Shown: positions 37,340 through 49,194 of the stretch, one piece after another
Numbering within the stretch: position 1 is the first letter of the stretch
Layout of the letters: each line of letters starts with the position of its first letter
Source: Reticulitermes speratus
Lineage: Eukaryota; Arthropoda; Insecta; Blattodea; Rhinotermitidae
Direction: 5' to 3'
Length of the DNA stretch: 64,000 nucleotides
Assembly: GCA_021186555.1 (NCBI GenBank)
Contig: JAJKFL010000014.1
Coordinates: 21,645,033-21,709,032 of the forward strand
Made by a program: the position numbers and the translations under genes
The notes under the pieces: generated by a model
Databases searched by the model: none
Seen by the model: only the letters and a program-made list of their open reading frames with translations
What the model was told of the DNA's origin: nothing

Positions 37340-37550
37340 GTACAATGCACCGAGGAAGGCATTGAAGGGATAATGTATAAACAAATTGAGTCAGACAAGC
37401 TAAAGAAAAGGCCTAGAATTTGTTGGCAGGATATGTCGAAGTTTATCTTAGGGTGTCCTTGTCTTGCGTATGAGGAGTTCTGGAAGCCGGATTTTATAAA
37501 CACGGCAGTGAATCTTCGAGTTCCACAAAAGACGGGAGTTTTATGACAGT
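37340..37550 (+). mobile_element. RTE-B-like 3' remnant
   Basis: The plus-strand frame contains RPRICWQDMSKF, later FINTAVNLRVPQKTG, matching the RTE-B C-terminal pattern (RPR.RWEDD...VNTAVNLRVP). It ends at GACGGGAGTTTTATGA. 5'-truncated. Confidence 0.6.
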
Positions 37551-38238
37551 TGAGCGACTGTTAGCATCTAAAGAAGGATTATGTTGCTTTGATTTAGAAT
37601 TAATGCACATTAGTTTGTTTCACATATAATGTAAGTGCTCGTACATCAAATGACTTCTGCTGAGATCTCTTGTCTTTTCAAAGGTTAAGAAAAATTTTGC
37701 TGAAGCAGTTGTATTTTCAAAAGGAATGCATTACGTTTTAAGTGTTTGCAGGATTCAATACAACTGTAGCTCAGTGTTGTAAATCGGGGATATAGTTGTA
37801 TAAGTATTGTGGATATTTGGGGAAGTAGGCGTTATTTTCGAATAACACGTTAAACTCTCCCTAAACCTGTTTTGCAAGTTTACAAATGTGTAAATACACA
37901 ATTCACTTTTCAGCACTTCAGAGAAACTGACTGAGCATATTCCGTCAGTGTACGAGTATATAAAGAAACTTTTACCAAGTTTCTTGATAATCCGAAAACA
38001 TATTTACAAATATTTTTATTTAAAATTTTGGGTATATTTTACCTTTACTAAAGGAGCAAGCTGATTTCTTTATTAAGTGACTCTGCCAGGATAAAGTTAG
38101 TTATATTTTGTCAGTTATACTTATTAGGACTTTTTCCTTTGTTACAACAACTGCAACACTGCACAGAGTTTTCCATGAATAGATGTCAATGTATTTGTTT
38201 TATGGTGGTTAATTTGCTTTGAGATTAGTGTTACTTCA

Positions 38239-38271
38239 CCTGAAGACGGGAACAGGTAGTTTACAAAACGC
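38239..38271 (+). repeat. CTGAAGACGGG...AAAACG motif
   Basis: CCTGAAGACGGGAACAGGTA then GTTTACAAAACGCTG. It closely matches 50244-50278 (CCTGAAGATGCAGGTAGC then CGTCCAAAACGCTAG), in the same orientation. Confidence 0.5.
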
Positions 38272-38357
38272 TGTGTGGTGTTACATAGAGTAGCGCACTT
38301 AAACTTCATTCACACCCGCGTAGTCTGTTCGTACTGTGAGCCTATTTTACAAAGCTG

Positions 38358-38377
38358 GCGCATGCGCATGCGCATGC
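38358..38377. repeat. Alternating purine-pyrimidine tract
   Basis: GCGCATGCGCATGCGCATGC, 20 nt of strict alternation, self-complementary and Z-DNA-prone. It is a short isolated tract. Confidence 0.7.
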
Positions 38378-38737
38378 CGTAGTCGTATCATTTATTTCAC
38401 TCCTTCTGAGTTCCTAGTGCCTGTGTCCATGCTAAGGGCGCCGTCTTGATAAAAATGACCTTCTCTGGTCCCGAACGTGTTGCACCTGTGGAACTACCTT
38501 GACATGCGCCACTCTGTCCTTGTGACAACTGAAAAGTCCTAATAAACGTGTTTACAAAAATTAACCTGAAACCATTTTAAAAAATTTTTATGATTCAGTA
38601 GGTTATATTTTTTCTTGGAAGTGATGATTTATGTCTGATTTTTACATATCTGCTCTCTGGGTGCGTCAGTTAATTTATTTGAAGTATAATAATAATGCAG
38701 ATGATAATGTTAAACCTGTTTTTAAGTGCCGCATTTT

Positions 38738-38822
38738 AAGCCAGTTTTCCCAGCCCACTCCACGTGGGACTTGAGGTAAGCAATGTGGCAGTGGGACAGG
38801 TTTTCCTCTGATGGAGAGAACT
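38738..38822 (+). repeat. Possible body fragment of SINE family F
   Basis: GTGGCAGTGGGACAGG then TTTTCCTCTGAT resembles the reverse of GTGGCACTGGGGCAGGATTT in the element at 49195-49432. Confidence 0.35.
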
Positions 38823-39972
38823 TATTTATTTATCTTTCACCGACGCTACACATGTAATCTTTGCAATAGACAGAGTCTTTAAATAACACACAAGCCAATT
38901 TTTAACATAGCGGTTAACATTCTTGTATTTCCTAGGAAAGGAAACAGTGGCAGTTTACTGATACGATACTTATTACCATCATTTTTATTTTTAGCCGATT
39001 TCATCTGATTTCCTGTTGGATGGAAGAATGGATGGATGGTAGGATGTAGGTGTAATAATGAAGGAATGTAAAAATGTGTCTGCCCAGAATCAACCTCAGA
39101 CTGTGCAGTAGAGAGCCTTAATATAGCTGACCTTAATATAGCTGACCTAGACCAGATACTTTGCTCGAGCTGCGTAAATTTTAATTTTGTAAAAAATAAA
39201 TATTTCCTAAAGGCATGTCAGTAATATTTTATGTTTGGTACTTTGTTTTGGACCGTAGGAAAATGAAACAACTGTTTTAGATTCATAAAATACGTAACAT
39301 GTCACGTGTTTACATTGACCTCCAGCAGTCTGAAGTTTGAAGCTGAATATGTCCCGGGTTGTTGTTTTGCTGGTTCGCCGAACTTTGTTAAATAGCTTGG
39401 CAACATGCAAAGCATGCCATGCTTTTGGAACTTCCATAAGTTGTATTGAAGCGCAAAACTTTTTATGGACTCATGTCACGTGGAAAATATTAAAGTAATT
39501 CTGCTATTTCATAATCTGCTAACAAAGTGTTAATTATAGAAAATATATCGTACAGAAAATTGTGTGCGCTTCACTGGCCTGTGACTTATCTTCTTTCTAT
39601 TATCTTCCATGCTTCAGCACTCTGTATATTGAATTATCAATTGGATCTTTGATAATAACATTTTGCGCCTATTGATACAAAGTTCAATTAAGAGAATTAG
39701 GTCTTCTTTGTAGAAGTTCAATGCCATACATTGTGAAGAACGGATAACATCACTCCTTCACAGTTTAAAGCTCTGTTTTGAAGTAGACCTAGCCACATGG
39801 TAGGGCGTAGCACGGTTTCTCATGCAATACCTTTTGTTTAGCAATACCAACTTTCTTTGCTGAAATAGTAATTATCATAACTGTAATAATGTATTTCCTA
39901 TACACACAGATTCGACGACCGTGAATAATTAATTAGTAGGTCATTAGTGCTGAGTATGCTTGTGCAGGCCCA

Positions 39973-40233
39973 AATATTTTTTCTAATGGCGCAACAGCCC
40001 CTAGTGGGCCAGGGCCGCCTCGTTATCGACGCTTCACGATCACACTCAGACACACCACACTCGGTAGGACTCCTCTGGACGGGTGATCAGCCTGACGCAG
40101 AGACCTCTACCTGACAACACACATAACTCACAAGAGACTGACATCCATGCTTCCGGCGGGATTCGAACCCACAATCCCATCAAGCGAACGGCCGCAGACC
40201 CACGCCTTAGTCCGCGTGACCACTGGGATCTGC
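39973..40233 (-). mobile_element. tRNA-derived SINE, family A, intact
   Basis: Minus strand: tRNA-like head (GTGGGTCTGCGGCCGTTCGC, B box GGTTCGAATCC), then a tail ending AGGGGCTGTTGCGCCATTAG. A perfect 11-bp target duplication GTGCAGGCCCA lies at 39962-39972 and 40234-40244. Close relative of 192-446. Confidence 0.92.
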
Positions 40234-41084
40234 GTGCAGGCCCACATTACACAACACAATTCGTGCTTTTATATCAGTGTTTAAGCTGTAACTCTGATGT
40301 TTGGTACTATCATTTATTAGGTGGAGTTTATCACTCTATTATTTCTTGAAGACTGACTTTCATCTCAATTATGTATTGAAAATTCACTTCCTACCTCAAG
40401 GTAAGAGGCTGTTACCATTAGAAAGACCAATCAGTTAATGCTATTTGGAGAAATACTCAGTTTTTCGTGTGAGAATTACGTGAAACACGTAAACGCATTG
40501 TGTGGGTAGAGCTCAGATTTTGTTGTTATATTAATATTGTTAGGGTAACATAATTTTGAAACTAACCTGCTTCCCCAATTTTAATTTAAGGGTTTGTTGT
40601 TCTAACGTTTTCATATTACGAAGGTTTGATGTGAGAAGGGCGTAAATAGCTTCAGACTGTCTAATAATGAAACAGAACCTTTGTACTAGAGCAGTGACAT
40701 GTAACGATCCTGAAGGTGTGTTGTAAGAATGCCTCCTAAAAACGCAGGAGCTAAACATTAGTAGAGAAATTGCACGAATACCAAACGGGTGGGTTGAACC
40801 GACCGCACATCTGGTAATTATCTTGCGGATAAGGACGTGTGTCTACATTTGCCCTGAAATATAATTTGTTGGTGCATAGGCCTATATATGGACACGAAAG
40901 ATCGTCCTGCATTTTATCTCATTTATGTAATTTGACATGGCAGGATTTTGCTGCAAAGTTTAAAGGAATAATGAACAAAGATTTACATAAATTCTGGACA
41001 TGTTATGCCCTAAATTAAAAGTTTTACACTAAATTAATTTTTATCCTCTTAGGACGTTAGAATTGGACATAGTCAATTTTATCT

Positions 41085-41645
41085 TGGTATAAGAACTACA
41101 ATTTCTACATTTGGAACATAGTTTTGCATGGTGCTGAAACTTAGACACTTCAGAAAGTAGATCAGAAAGACATGGAAAGTTTTGACATGTGGTGCTGCAG
41201 AAGGATGCAGATTATCAGTTGGACCAATCGTATGAGAAATGAAGAAGCATTACAAAGAATCAAGGAGGAGAGGAATTTCCTACAAACAATACAAAGAAGA
41301 AATTCTAACTAGATTGGTCACATCTTGCCTAGGAAGAGTCAAGGAGGAGAGGAATATCCTACAAACAATAAAAAGAAGAAAGGCTAACTGGATTGGTCAC
41401 ATCTCGTCTAGGAACTGCCTTCTAAAACACGTTATTGAAGTAAAGCTCGAGGGAAGGATAGAAGCGACGGGAAGACGAGGAAGAAGACGTAAGAAACTAC
41501 TGGATGATCTTTAAGGAAAAGAGAGGGTACTGAAAATTGAAAGCGCCAGCACTAGTTAGCACTGTGTGGAGAACTCGCTTTGGAAGAAGATATGGAGCCG
41601 TCATAAGACAGACGACAGAATGAATGAATAAATGAATGAATAATA
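41085..41645 (+). mobile_element. RTE-A 3' end with internal 79-bp duplication
   Basis: Decayed frames match the RTE-A copy at 1821: HGAET.TLQKVDQKDMESFD (41130-41190), then NEEALQRIKEERNFLQTI (41238-41290). A second, frameshifted pass gives VKEERNILQTIKRRKANWIG (41338-41400) and RNCLLKHVIE. The repeat of CAAGGAGGAGAGGAAT at 41261 and 41340 shows a 79-bp tandem duplication. It ends in GAAT/AAAT units (41619-41643). Inactive. Confidence 0.8.
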
Positions 41646-44600
41646 ACTAGATATGACGTGTTCTTACCTCTCATTGTTCTTAACATTGGACTTAACTGAA
41701 AATACTCTCGGGGACATACAGTTTATTTACCTCTATAATATACTTTCTGCTTAGCTGTATGTTATCGGTTCAGTTACTTTTTAAGTCGTAGGATTTGTAG
41801 TGAAATATGTAGCGAAATATATGAGCACTTTAATGAAGCAGTACATGTACAAATCTCGGTATAATGACGAAAACTAACGTTGAAACAAATTTGTTCCAGA
41901 CAGAGCATTAACCCGTTGTACCTTGTAATGTAGACGCAGTTATGTTCACTGTGAGGTAGATCCTGAACTTTCAGATATTCTTATTTGAATTTCAGGCTTC
42001 CAAGTTTTAAAATAAATCATCATCTTGCTGTAGTCTCTAAAAGCACAAGTGTACGGGAAGACTGTCTTCTGTTTTTTATTCTGGTAATTTATGTCAAGTT
42101 GAAGGACGTAGGAAGTAAGGAATATTTAAAATACGTTTATCGAACGAAATTGCCTTTGCCTGTTGTGATATTGTCCGTTATGATAGTGTCTGGAATGTAG
42201 ATTTTTCTTAACTTACCACCACGTTCGCCGTCGCGTAATACTGTTTCTCTTTGAACTTCACAGAGAAATGAAACTGGGTCTGGGGTAGTTTTAACTTTCA
42301 CTCGTAAGAATGTGTGTTCTAGTGTTACTGGAATTTTGGAGACATAATTGTCAGGGAGTAAACGGTCATTATTCTGTGGCATCATTCAGTACTTTTCACA
42401 CTGGAATGTTTGTTGATGAAATATTTTATTATAGCCATAAACTCTACCATATAGCCAGACAATCTGGTAAATGCAATGATTTTGCAACTGGTCTTATTTT
42501 ATGTGACCAAGGACTTACAATTTAGCCATTGCTTAAATTTCAGCAATAATCTTCTCTTATAATAAAGTAATAATTGAATATTTTTAATTGATTTCAGTTT
42601 TATTATCTAAATTAGACTGTGAACAATCATGAGTGTGTGATTGTGTTTGTTAGGAATATCTTTAAGGTGTTTTGTCCTTGACATGCGTAGATGTATCCCT
42701 TTTGAAGACTTCTGTGTCTACACAGCGCATGCTTTTTAGACAGGATGAGGTCGATCACGAGATCAGTTGGTGATGTGTAGTTAGCAGTCCAGATTTCTGA
42801 AATCTCTGATACGCGGCTAGGAAAATTTAAAAATGTACGGAAAGTCCTGTTGAATGACTTGTCTGTTACAATAAGGGGAAAGTGGCAACTTAAAATTCTA
42901 CATGTCATAATGAAGATACAGAAGTAATTAATTATTTAATCATATTTCTACTCCAGAAGTTAGTTTCATTGGAGCGTACTTATTAATATCACAGTCATGA
43001 AAAGTGTGAAATACGGAACAATGAAGACAGTTATCCCTGCCCACACCATCAAGGTGTATGGTTGAGAAGAGACGTAGCTCCAGTCATTATTAACCTCAGC
43101 ATTAGATGAAATTGAGTGGTCTGGTTTACGCCCCCGCCTCAATTTCCCCCGTGGAAACAGCCCCTGTACCAATTAAACAGGAGGCTGGACGGATATCAGA
43201 GCCGGTAACACGTAAAACTTGTATACTGAATGTTTGTAACGTGTAATGTTATTGGAATTCCTTAGAATCGTAAATAACTATGCATAAGGCAAGTCTTGTT
43301 ATTTGGTGGGATTTTCAGAAAATTGTGCTGGAGATTAAGCTTACAGATCGTTCAGGAGAATTTTTACAGTCGTTGTTATACCGTCAGTTAGTTTTGTGAA
43401 TTGTTTTTTGAAATCGTGAAATGTCAAGGGATCAATCTAATTGAAATGTCGTTTTGCTTTATAAAGTCTGGTTTCAGTTATGTAATTTGAATTATTTAGA
43501 CGGACACATGACTTCCAGGAAAAGAGCTAACGAGACTTTGACGATTTATAATTTTTCTGGCCTTTACCAGTACGTTTCGTCCTGTTTCTTATGTTTCTCG
43601 GGATGTCAAAATGCAAGTCAGTGAACGTCCTTATTACCCAAGAATGTTGCTGAGTTCATTCTCTAAGTTAGTCAGCCACATTTCCGTTAAGAAACATTTT
43701 AATTAAAACTTTAAAACATGGGTTGGTCGTGTGCGACGTTGTGTACGGGTTTTGGGCTAAGTAAAAACAAATATCTGACATTCTTGTAAAAACATTATCA
43801 GTAATTTGTTTAGATTTCGTATGACTTACAACAGATTTTAAACATGGGTATGCGGACTAACAGATATACTTAGAATTTCACAATGCAAGGCGCAAAATGA
43901 TTTATAGACTCACAATATTGCAGTTGGTCCTTCTGTTACGAACTTCGGTCCCTTTATTCCGGTTTACTCTGTTCTTTTCCTGCTCTTGTAAATATCATCG
44001 TCTTATCAAATTTAAATTTCAATGTGCAGGGTACATTATTGCACACTGCAGGAAGGTAAAATATTCCTTGCTGCTATTAAGCCTGAAATTTCGTTACCTT
44101 GTTCATGAGAGTCTTGCATTGAAGCCTATTTTTAACCAATTCAGTCCGTTCGCTATGTTTCTGTGAAATAATTTGTTTATCATCCTGACGTCAGTTCTGG
44201 AGTATTCTAAGCAAGCCTGTAGAACTAGAATACCGTGCTTTTCCTTCCCCCCACTCCCTTCTCCCAGCATATTTGCTGATCTACCAATCTGATACTTTTC
44301 ATTTGTATTATCTTGTACGAATTAGTAAAATAGTACAGCTTTATCTACACTAAAATAAAAACTACATTCAGTCATACTGTATGTGTAGATAGTAGTCTGC
44401 ATCCATAAAGATTGACTCTTGCTGTTAGGGCTTAGAAGAACGTAGTTAAAGGCATACATAGGTGGATAAATGGAATATGGATGTGTACTTAATTCTAAAT
44501 ATAGTGTATTGGGACTGATTGAAAACCTTGCTCTATATTATTATTATTATTACTATTATCATCATCGTCGTCGACATGTTTTGAAGTTGTTTAACCTTAT

Positions 44601-45081
44601 TTTGACTCTGGTTTTCATCCTAGAACCAGATAATTCTTACAACAAAATAAACTCTATACCCTACAAAAATTATGCAGCCACTGTCTGGATTATCGATGAC
44701 AAGTGACCTTTCTACCGCCATTGTAGAGTACGATGTGACTTAAATTAACATCTATTGTGGAAATTTAATTCTGGAATGTAATAAACATTTACAGGAAGTG
44801 AAACACAAGAGTACCACCAGCTGGAGCAAATGATTTTTCCAGTAACATAATTTTTCACTGCCTCCAGAGCGTAGTTGTCGAAAGATTGAGCACACCTTTC
44901 CCAACTTGTTCCTCACAATAGATGGCGTTACATCAGTTTCAAGCACTCGAAGAGCGTGGTTATAGTATAATTACAATATATCTTAAATCAGACTGTCATG
45001 AGATATAAAATATCGGATGAATTCCCGATATTGAACAGTGTTAATTCTTATGCTGACAGTATAATTTGAAAACAGACGCAC

Positions 45082-45096
45082 CTTGAAGAACGCCAT
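45082..45096 (-). CDS. Pro-resilin-like protein, coding exon 1 (residues 1-5)
   Basis: This micro-exon encodes only MAFFK, the start of the signal peptide, and stops at donor AAG/GTGCGT. It is chosen because four independent signals coincide: a TATA box at 45198-45205, an initiator with A+1 at 45172, an ATG with A at -3, and a phase-0 donor that matches the phase-0 acceptor of exon 2. Spliced to exon 2 it gives a classic signal peptide: a Lys-Arg basic pair (K5-R6), then hydrophobic VVLMLGVLATAGVV, then a polar stretch with cleavage likely near N21-E23. Without it exon 2 lacks a credible start: the upstream in-frame ATG of exon 2 lies in intron sequence before the acceptor AG. It is 19.8 kb from exon 2, so another first exon remains possible. 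Confidence 0.8.
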
Positions 45097-45172
45097 ACTG
45101 TTGAATATGATGTGTGTGGTATCCTCAGGCTTCTCAGTGGCTGTCGTTGACCAACACTAAAAGTACACAACT
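45097..45172 (-). other. 5' UTR of the pro-resilin-like gene
   Basis: A 76-nt leader between the predicted initiator A+1 (45172) and the ATG (45096-45094). I see no upstream ATG that would open a long competing frame. The start codon context is ACAGT-ATG-G, with A at -3 and G at +4. The length is typical of cuticle protein mRNAs. The exact transcription start is inferred from the core promoter geometry. Confidence 0.65.
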
Positions 45173-45205
45173 GCATGAAAATTTGTGTGCATTGCTTCTT
45201 ATATA
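45166..45205 (-). promoter_or_regulatory. TATA box plus initiator core promoter
   Basis: On the minus strand TATATAAG lies at 45205-45198 and a TGCAGTTGTG initiator at 45175-45166. The first T of the TATA box is 33 nt upstream of the initiator A (45172), the usual spacing for a TATA/Inr promoter. The initiator resembles the arthropod TCAGT consensus (GCAGT here). TATA-type promoters are common in strongly, stage-specifically expressed cuticle genes. The coincidence with a matching micro-exon 76 nt downstream makes chance unlikely. Confidence 0.75.
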
Positions 45206-45239
45206 GTGCATTAGGTTGCCTTTACATATAGAATCCGGA

Positions 45240-45740
45240 AGACTGAATGGTGGTAGCAAAGCAATAGTGGTGGTGGAAAATTCGCAGTGTTCCAATAAGA
45301 CAACAAACAATTATTTGAAAGGAAGGAGCGAGATAAGGGTTGGAGTAGGGAAGAGAGGCTAAGGTGTGATGGATGTACAAAAAGAAGCTTGCGCACAAGG
45401 AATTGCAGTTTGAATACGGGAATGGAAGGAGAAGACGTGAGTGTGTCCAAGCAGAAGCTCATGGTTTTGGAGGGTGTTGAAATGGAAGGGATATGGAAGT
45501 TGTATTGAGGGTGGGGAGTCCTTGCGTGAGAATTGAATTCTGAATCGACTGGAAGGGGAAAACTCGAGATTATTTCTTTCTTTCTCTTCAAGGAAGAGGG
45601 GAGATTTAGAGATTTCGTCTTCTCAAGGTAGTGAGAGTGTCAGATTCGCTAAGAATAGGATGTTAGGCGGGAGCGCAAAGAGAGGGGGAAGATGCAAGGT
45701 GGAGTAGAGAGAAAGAGACGGGAAATGCGAACTACAGTTA
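45240..45740 (-). promoter_or_regulatory. Purine-rich (GAGA-like) promoter-proximal tract
   Basis: Just upstream of the core promoter, about 500 nt are strongly purine-biased on the plus strand (pyrimidine-biased on the coding strand). GAGAG or close variants occur near 45351, 45628, 45678 and 45706, with many GGAAG/GGGAAG runs. GAGA-factor sites and R/Y tracts are known in arthropod promoters. Whether this tract is regulatory or a degraded simple repeat cannot be decided from sequence alone. A 126-codon minus-strand open frame across it is a by-product of the skew. Confidence 0.35.
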
Positions 45741-46186
45741 TGTAAGAGAAGCGTTAGGCATTCTCCGATACACATCTTCTGTATCTCGATCTAGGTTAAC
45801 CTGCTTTGCAGTTTCTCATCGCATGCATTTCTTTTTGTTACACTTATAATTCAGACTCGGTTTAGAAATGTGTGCAGAGTCACATCTTGTGATCTTTTCC
45901 TGCAAGGCTTTTACTTATTCGTTTATATATCGTGACCCAGATCTATGGTAAATAATCTCGTAATATAAGAATCCATTTATTATTTTCGTTATTATAAGTT
46001 TTCTGTAACTTTTATCTGAAATACTTTCGGAATACCACTACCTTGTTAATTAAAGTATTCGGTAAAGCTGCTGTACTAACTAGTAAATTTACCAGTCTAC
46101 ATAATGTAACATCCCAGAAGACTTGAAACTTCAACAGATTTATATTTTGTTTATTATAATAGTGAAGGCGATAAAGTGTCTGGGTA

Positions 46187-46245
46187 TTGATTCTCGGTTT
46201 ATTTAACGATGCTTTTAACCGTCTAGGCGCTTTACCGTCGAATGT
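46187..46245 (+). repeat. Possible dispersed-repeat fragment
   Basis: TCTCGGTTTATTTAACGATG then CTTTTAACCGTCTAGGCGC resembles a start I associate with a repeat of blattodean genomes (GGTTTTATTTAACGACGCT). No second copy in the window supports it. Confidence 0.2.
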
Positions 46246-47814
46246 TAGTATGATAAGTGATATGTATTGGATAAGTTGTGGGTGCTGCTGTGGCCTATTT
46301 TTGAAGGTATTTACCTGAAAGGACTACTAAAACGCAAAAACCTCAATTGGGTTATTCGATCTGCAGAACTATATTTGAAACCATGATCACCCAAATACAA
46401 ATGTTATCACTCAGAACATACGTTTCAGACGGAAATATTAGTTGAGTGAAGCTGAGTAATAGCGCGAAGGCTCAGTCCCATGTCCAACGAACAGCAACCC
46501 TGAGCCATTGTTGGAGAAATGCCCCGTGGTTATGTGCCCTCGGAGGGCTGTGTAGCCTGTACAGCCCGTCTCTCTGATGGCGGATAGAATGTAGCAAAGT
46601 ACGAAGCTGTGGTAGAAGTGTAGTAAATTAGGACCCACGAGCTAACTTGTGAGGTGTGAGGATGAGGACTGGCTTCAAATATTAAGGTATCAGACCAAGT
46701 TTACGCTTGTTATAACCATCTGTATGAGTTAAGTATATCTATCTTGGACTGTACTTGAATCTGTGGGCTGTGGCTCTTATCCCTTTGAAGTAAGGCCAAG
46801 TCAAACATCCAAAGTAGTCTGTAACTGACAGTCTGTCTGTCTGTCTGTTCGTCTGCGCATAAAACCGCCGCTGGAGTTCCGACCAGATCTTGTCAAGTAA
46901 CGAATTTGGCCGTTGCAGTGTAATCGACTTCAGGCATTCTCTCTGACATGAAAAGTGCCATATATCCATTGTCTTGGTTTGGTCCCCAAGTACTTCGGTT
47001 TCCTCTGTCAGTGTCATTCTAGTAGTGCTGCACACAGTTTTGCTTTATATTTGTTGAAAGGTTTTATGCATGTCAGAGTGTTATCCACAAAGAGCGCTAT
47101 TGAATTTAAAAAATACGAACTGTTGTTTCTGCTAGAATAGGTTGTCAGTAGATGTAGTTCCTCTAATGTTTTGCTTTTTGTACGATGTTCCCTTTAATGA
47201 CGTGTTATGTCTTGTACGAATTTTGTGTGTACATATAACATCGGCATTTAATTTAGAATGAGCTCTTTTAAATCAGCATCTATGATTCGATTTTTTCCTT
47301 TACGTCGTCTGTCGGGATGCACAAATTGTAACTTACAGACAGTTGGGAATCACCTAAAGGATTTAATACGAATTCTGATACTGCCTGTACAAAACAAATA
47401 TAAACGTCCAACTGACTTAGACAGAGAAGACAAGATCACTGTAAGTGAGGGACCATGTATATGGTTGAGCCCATTTACATGGTTGGGTAACATCGGAAAC
47501 CTTGCTTGCAGTGTATGACGTTCATCCCAGCTGTTGAAACGTGTTACGTTCTCAGAGATCGGTAACTATACCCCGGAGCACGAATAAAGACCCTAGTCCT
47601 TTACAGACTATCTTGCTTACATACAAATTTAGAAAAATTAAAAATATAGGTTATTAATATATGGTGATAATAGTGACCATAAGATCCGATGTTCATAACA
47701 GTGGGCATCAAGTTTCCGCATGATGGAGCGGCTGAATTGCATTCGTTCTGCCAGCACTGAATGGTCACGTGAAAGAAAGGCAAGAGTTGTCCTCTGTCAG
47801 ATGGTCTGATACGT

Positions 47815-47945
47815 AACTTGTGGGAGCCGATGAGGTCGTAAGCCACAACCTCGTCTGAGACGTTAATGGCGAGTTGCTGTTCATGTGGGTTTTCATATGT
47901 ACTGGCGTGGGCACTGGCAGGATTAATGATTCCGCTCCGAATAAA
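47815..47945 (-). pseudogene. Possible DDE-transposase relic
   Basis: The minus-strand frame has ENPHEQQLAINVSDEVVAYDLIGSHKL. This recalls the ENPH...(F/W)SINVWAGIV.D.LIGPH.LP segment of insect Tc/mariner-like transposases, with the W lost. The flanks do not extend the match, and terminal repeats were not found. Confidence 0.35.
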
Positions 47946-49194
47946 CATGCCTAATTCATGGCACGGAAGTTGAAGTGGACTTGTCATTACCGCTCAGTTC
48001 TCTTAACCTCTGACGGAAGAAGAAATGAGGTTCTTGGGTCAGTATTATGCAAACACTGCAGATGATATTGGCAGAGCAAGCGATGTGAGGCGATGACACC
48101 AAAATAGGTAGTGACGTTGCTTGTTTCGTTGTCGTAACCATGTGTCAGTAATGCAGTAAGATTATAACTTAATGCACATACTGGAAGAGAAAGATTCCTC
48201 TTTCACTCCAGCGTCTAGCCACGTAATTTTATCATTTTCAGCGGTGCAGTCGAGAACAGTCTCTCGCTTTTTCCATGTGTGGTGCTGCCATTTATATTAT
48301 GGCTGCCTACGGATCAATTATAAAAATGTAAATATTACCAAGGTTCATAACTCGAACAGTATGTAGGCCTAATGATGTGAAACCGAATGACCTGGCTCAA
48401 GATATATTTATGTACTTTTGACAGTTTTATGAATCATCTGATTCCGTAGTAGCAGAAAGAGAAGAGAAACTTCAGGTAATGCTTCAATTTATTTATCTCT
48501 CAGTAAATGCTGATACTAAGGCAGCAGAATTACTGAAATCTACATAGCTTTGTCCTCCATGACAGATACCTTGACAGCCACGAAATTATAAATTTTCGGA
48601 GGCCTATAATACTATTTCACGGAATAGGAAACCTTACTGAATTAGCAATACTTATTGAAAACAAGGAGCTCTTTAAATGCATGTGAGCGTAGAACTAACC
48701 TGCAAGTCAATAAGTTTAAAATTCTTGACGGCAGTTTGTAGAAAGTTTACGGGATTACAGCAAAATGGAAATTGTTTTATCGTCTTGTGAAGAAACTAGT
48801 TTAATTTATTAAGTACTTCTTTTTTCTTATGTAAAGTGTAATGTGTGTTCTACAAACAGAGGTTGATATATACACGTTGTTAATTGTGATTTTTTCAAAA
48901 GTTCATGAGATTTATGATTTAACAGTTTGAGACTTTTTCTTCATTAAAATATTCTGGGGTCTTCTCAACAAACAAGCTTATAAAATACATTGCAAAATAT
49001 TTCTCATTTACTAAACGTCAAAAAAACTGAAATGATAAAAATTCAATAATAATAATAATAATAATAATAGTTCTTCTTACTACTTTTTATCATCCATATC
49101 ATCGTTCATGTAATGTAATCGCAGTTAATAAATTAAACAAGAAAGTGAGCTTATGTTGGCTACAGAAATATCACTGGCTCATTGCACCGCTTTC

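Larger units (their letters stand above)
25274..45081 (-). other. Intron 1 of the pro-resilin-like gene (19,808 nt)
   Basis: Donor GTGCGT at 45081 downward; acceptor TCTCTTGTGCAG ending at 25274. It holds the 40/80/320-bp satellite (27833-28985), RTE-B pieces (29555, 37340), a diverged SINE (32030), a SINE with target duplication (39973) and an RTE-A piece (41085). The stretches 25430-26400, 26760-27830, 29780-30980, 33730-35630, 35900-37330, 41650-44530 and 44570-45080 hold nothing I can support beyond short simple repeats. Confidence 0.75.
15480..45172 (-). other. Whole gene model: three-exon pro-resilin-like cuticular protein
   Basis: Seen: three minus-strand coding segments join in frame with consensus splice sites. 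Exon 1 (45082-45172) ends AAG/GTGCGT. Intron 1 is 25274-45081 and ends in a T-rich tract with TTGTGCAG. Exon 2 (24938-25273) ends CAG/GTAACT. Intron 2 is 15908-24937 and ends TTTGTGCAG. Exon 3 codes over 15554-15907, with AATAAA at 15498-15503. Both introns are phase 0. The joined protein is 234 residues: signal peptide (about 1-22), Pro/Gly/Tyr-rich linker (23-130), RR-2 domain (133-194), Gly/Pro-rich tail (195-234). Known: CPR cuticle genes often have a tiny first exon that splits the signal peptide, as here. Inferred: transcript ends at 45172 (Inr) and about 15480 (10-30 nt past AATAAA). Exons 2 and 3 are very likely; the long link to exon 1 is well supported but not proven without transcripts. 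Confidence 0.88.

Noticed and set aside
45211..45591. 126-codon minus-strand open frame upstream of the promoter
   Set aside because: Ser/Pro/Leu-rich composition follows from the pyrimidine skew; no domain, and it sits in the proximal promoter.
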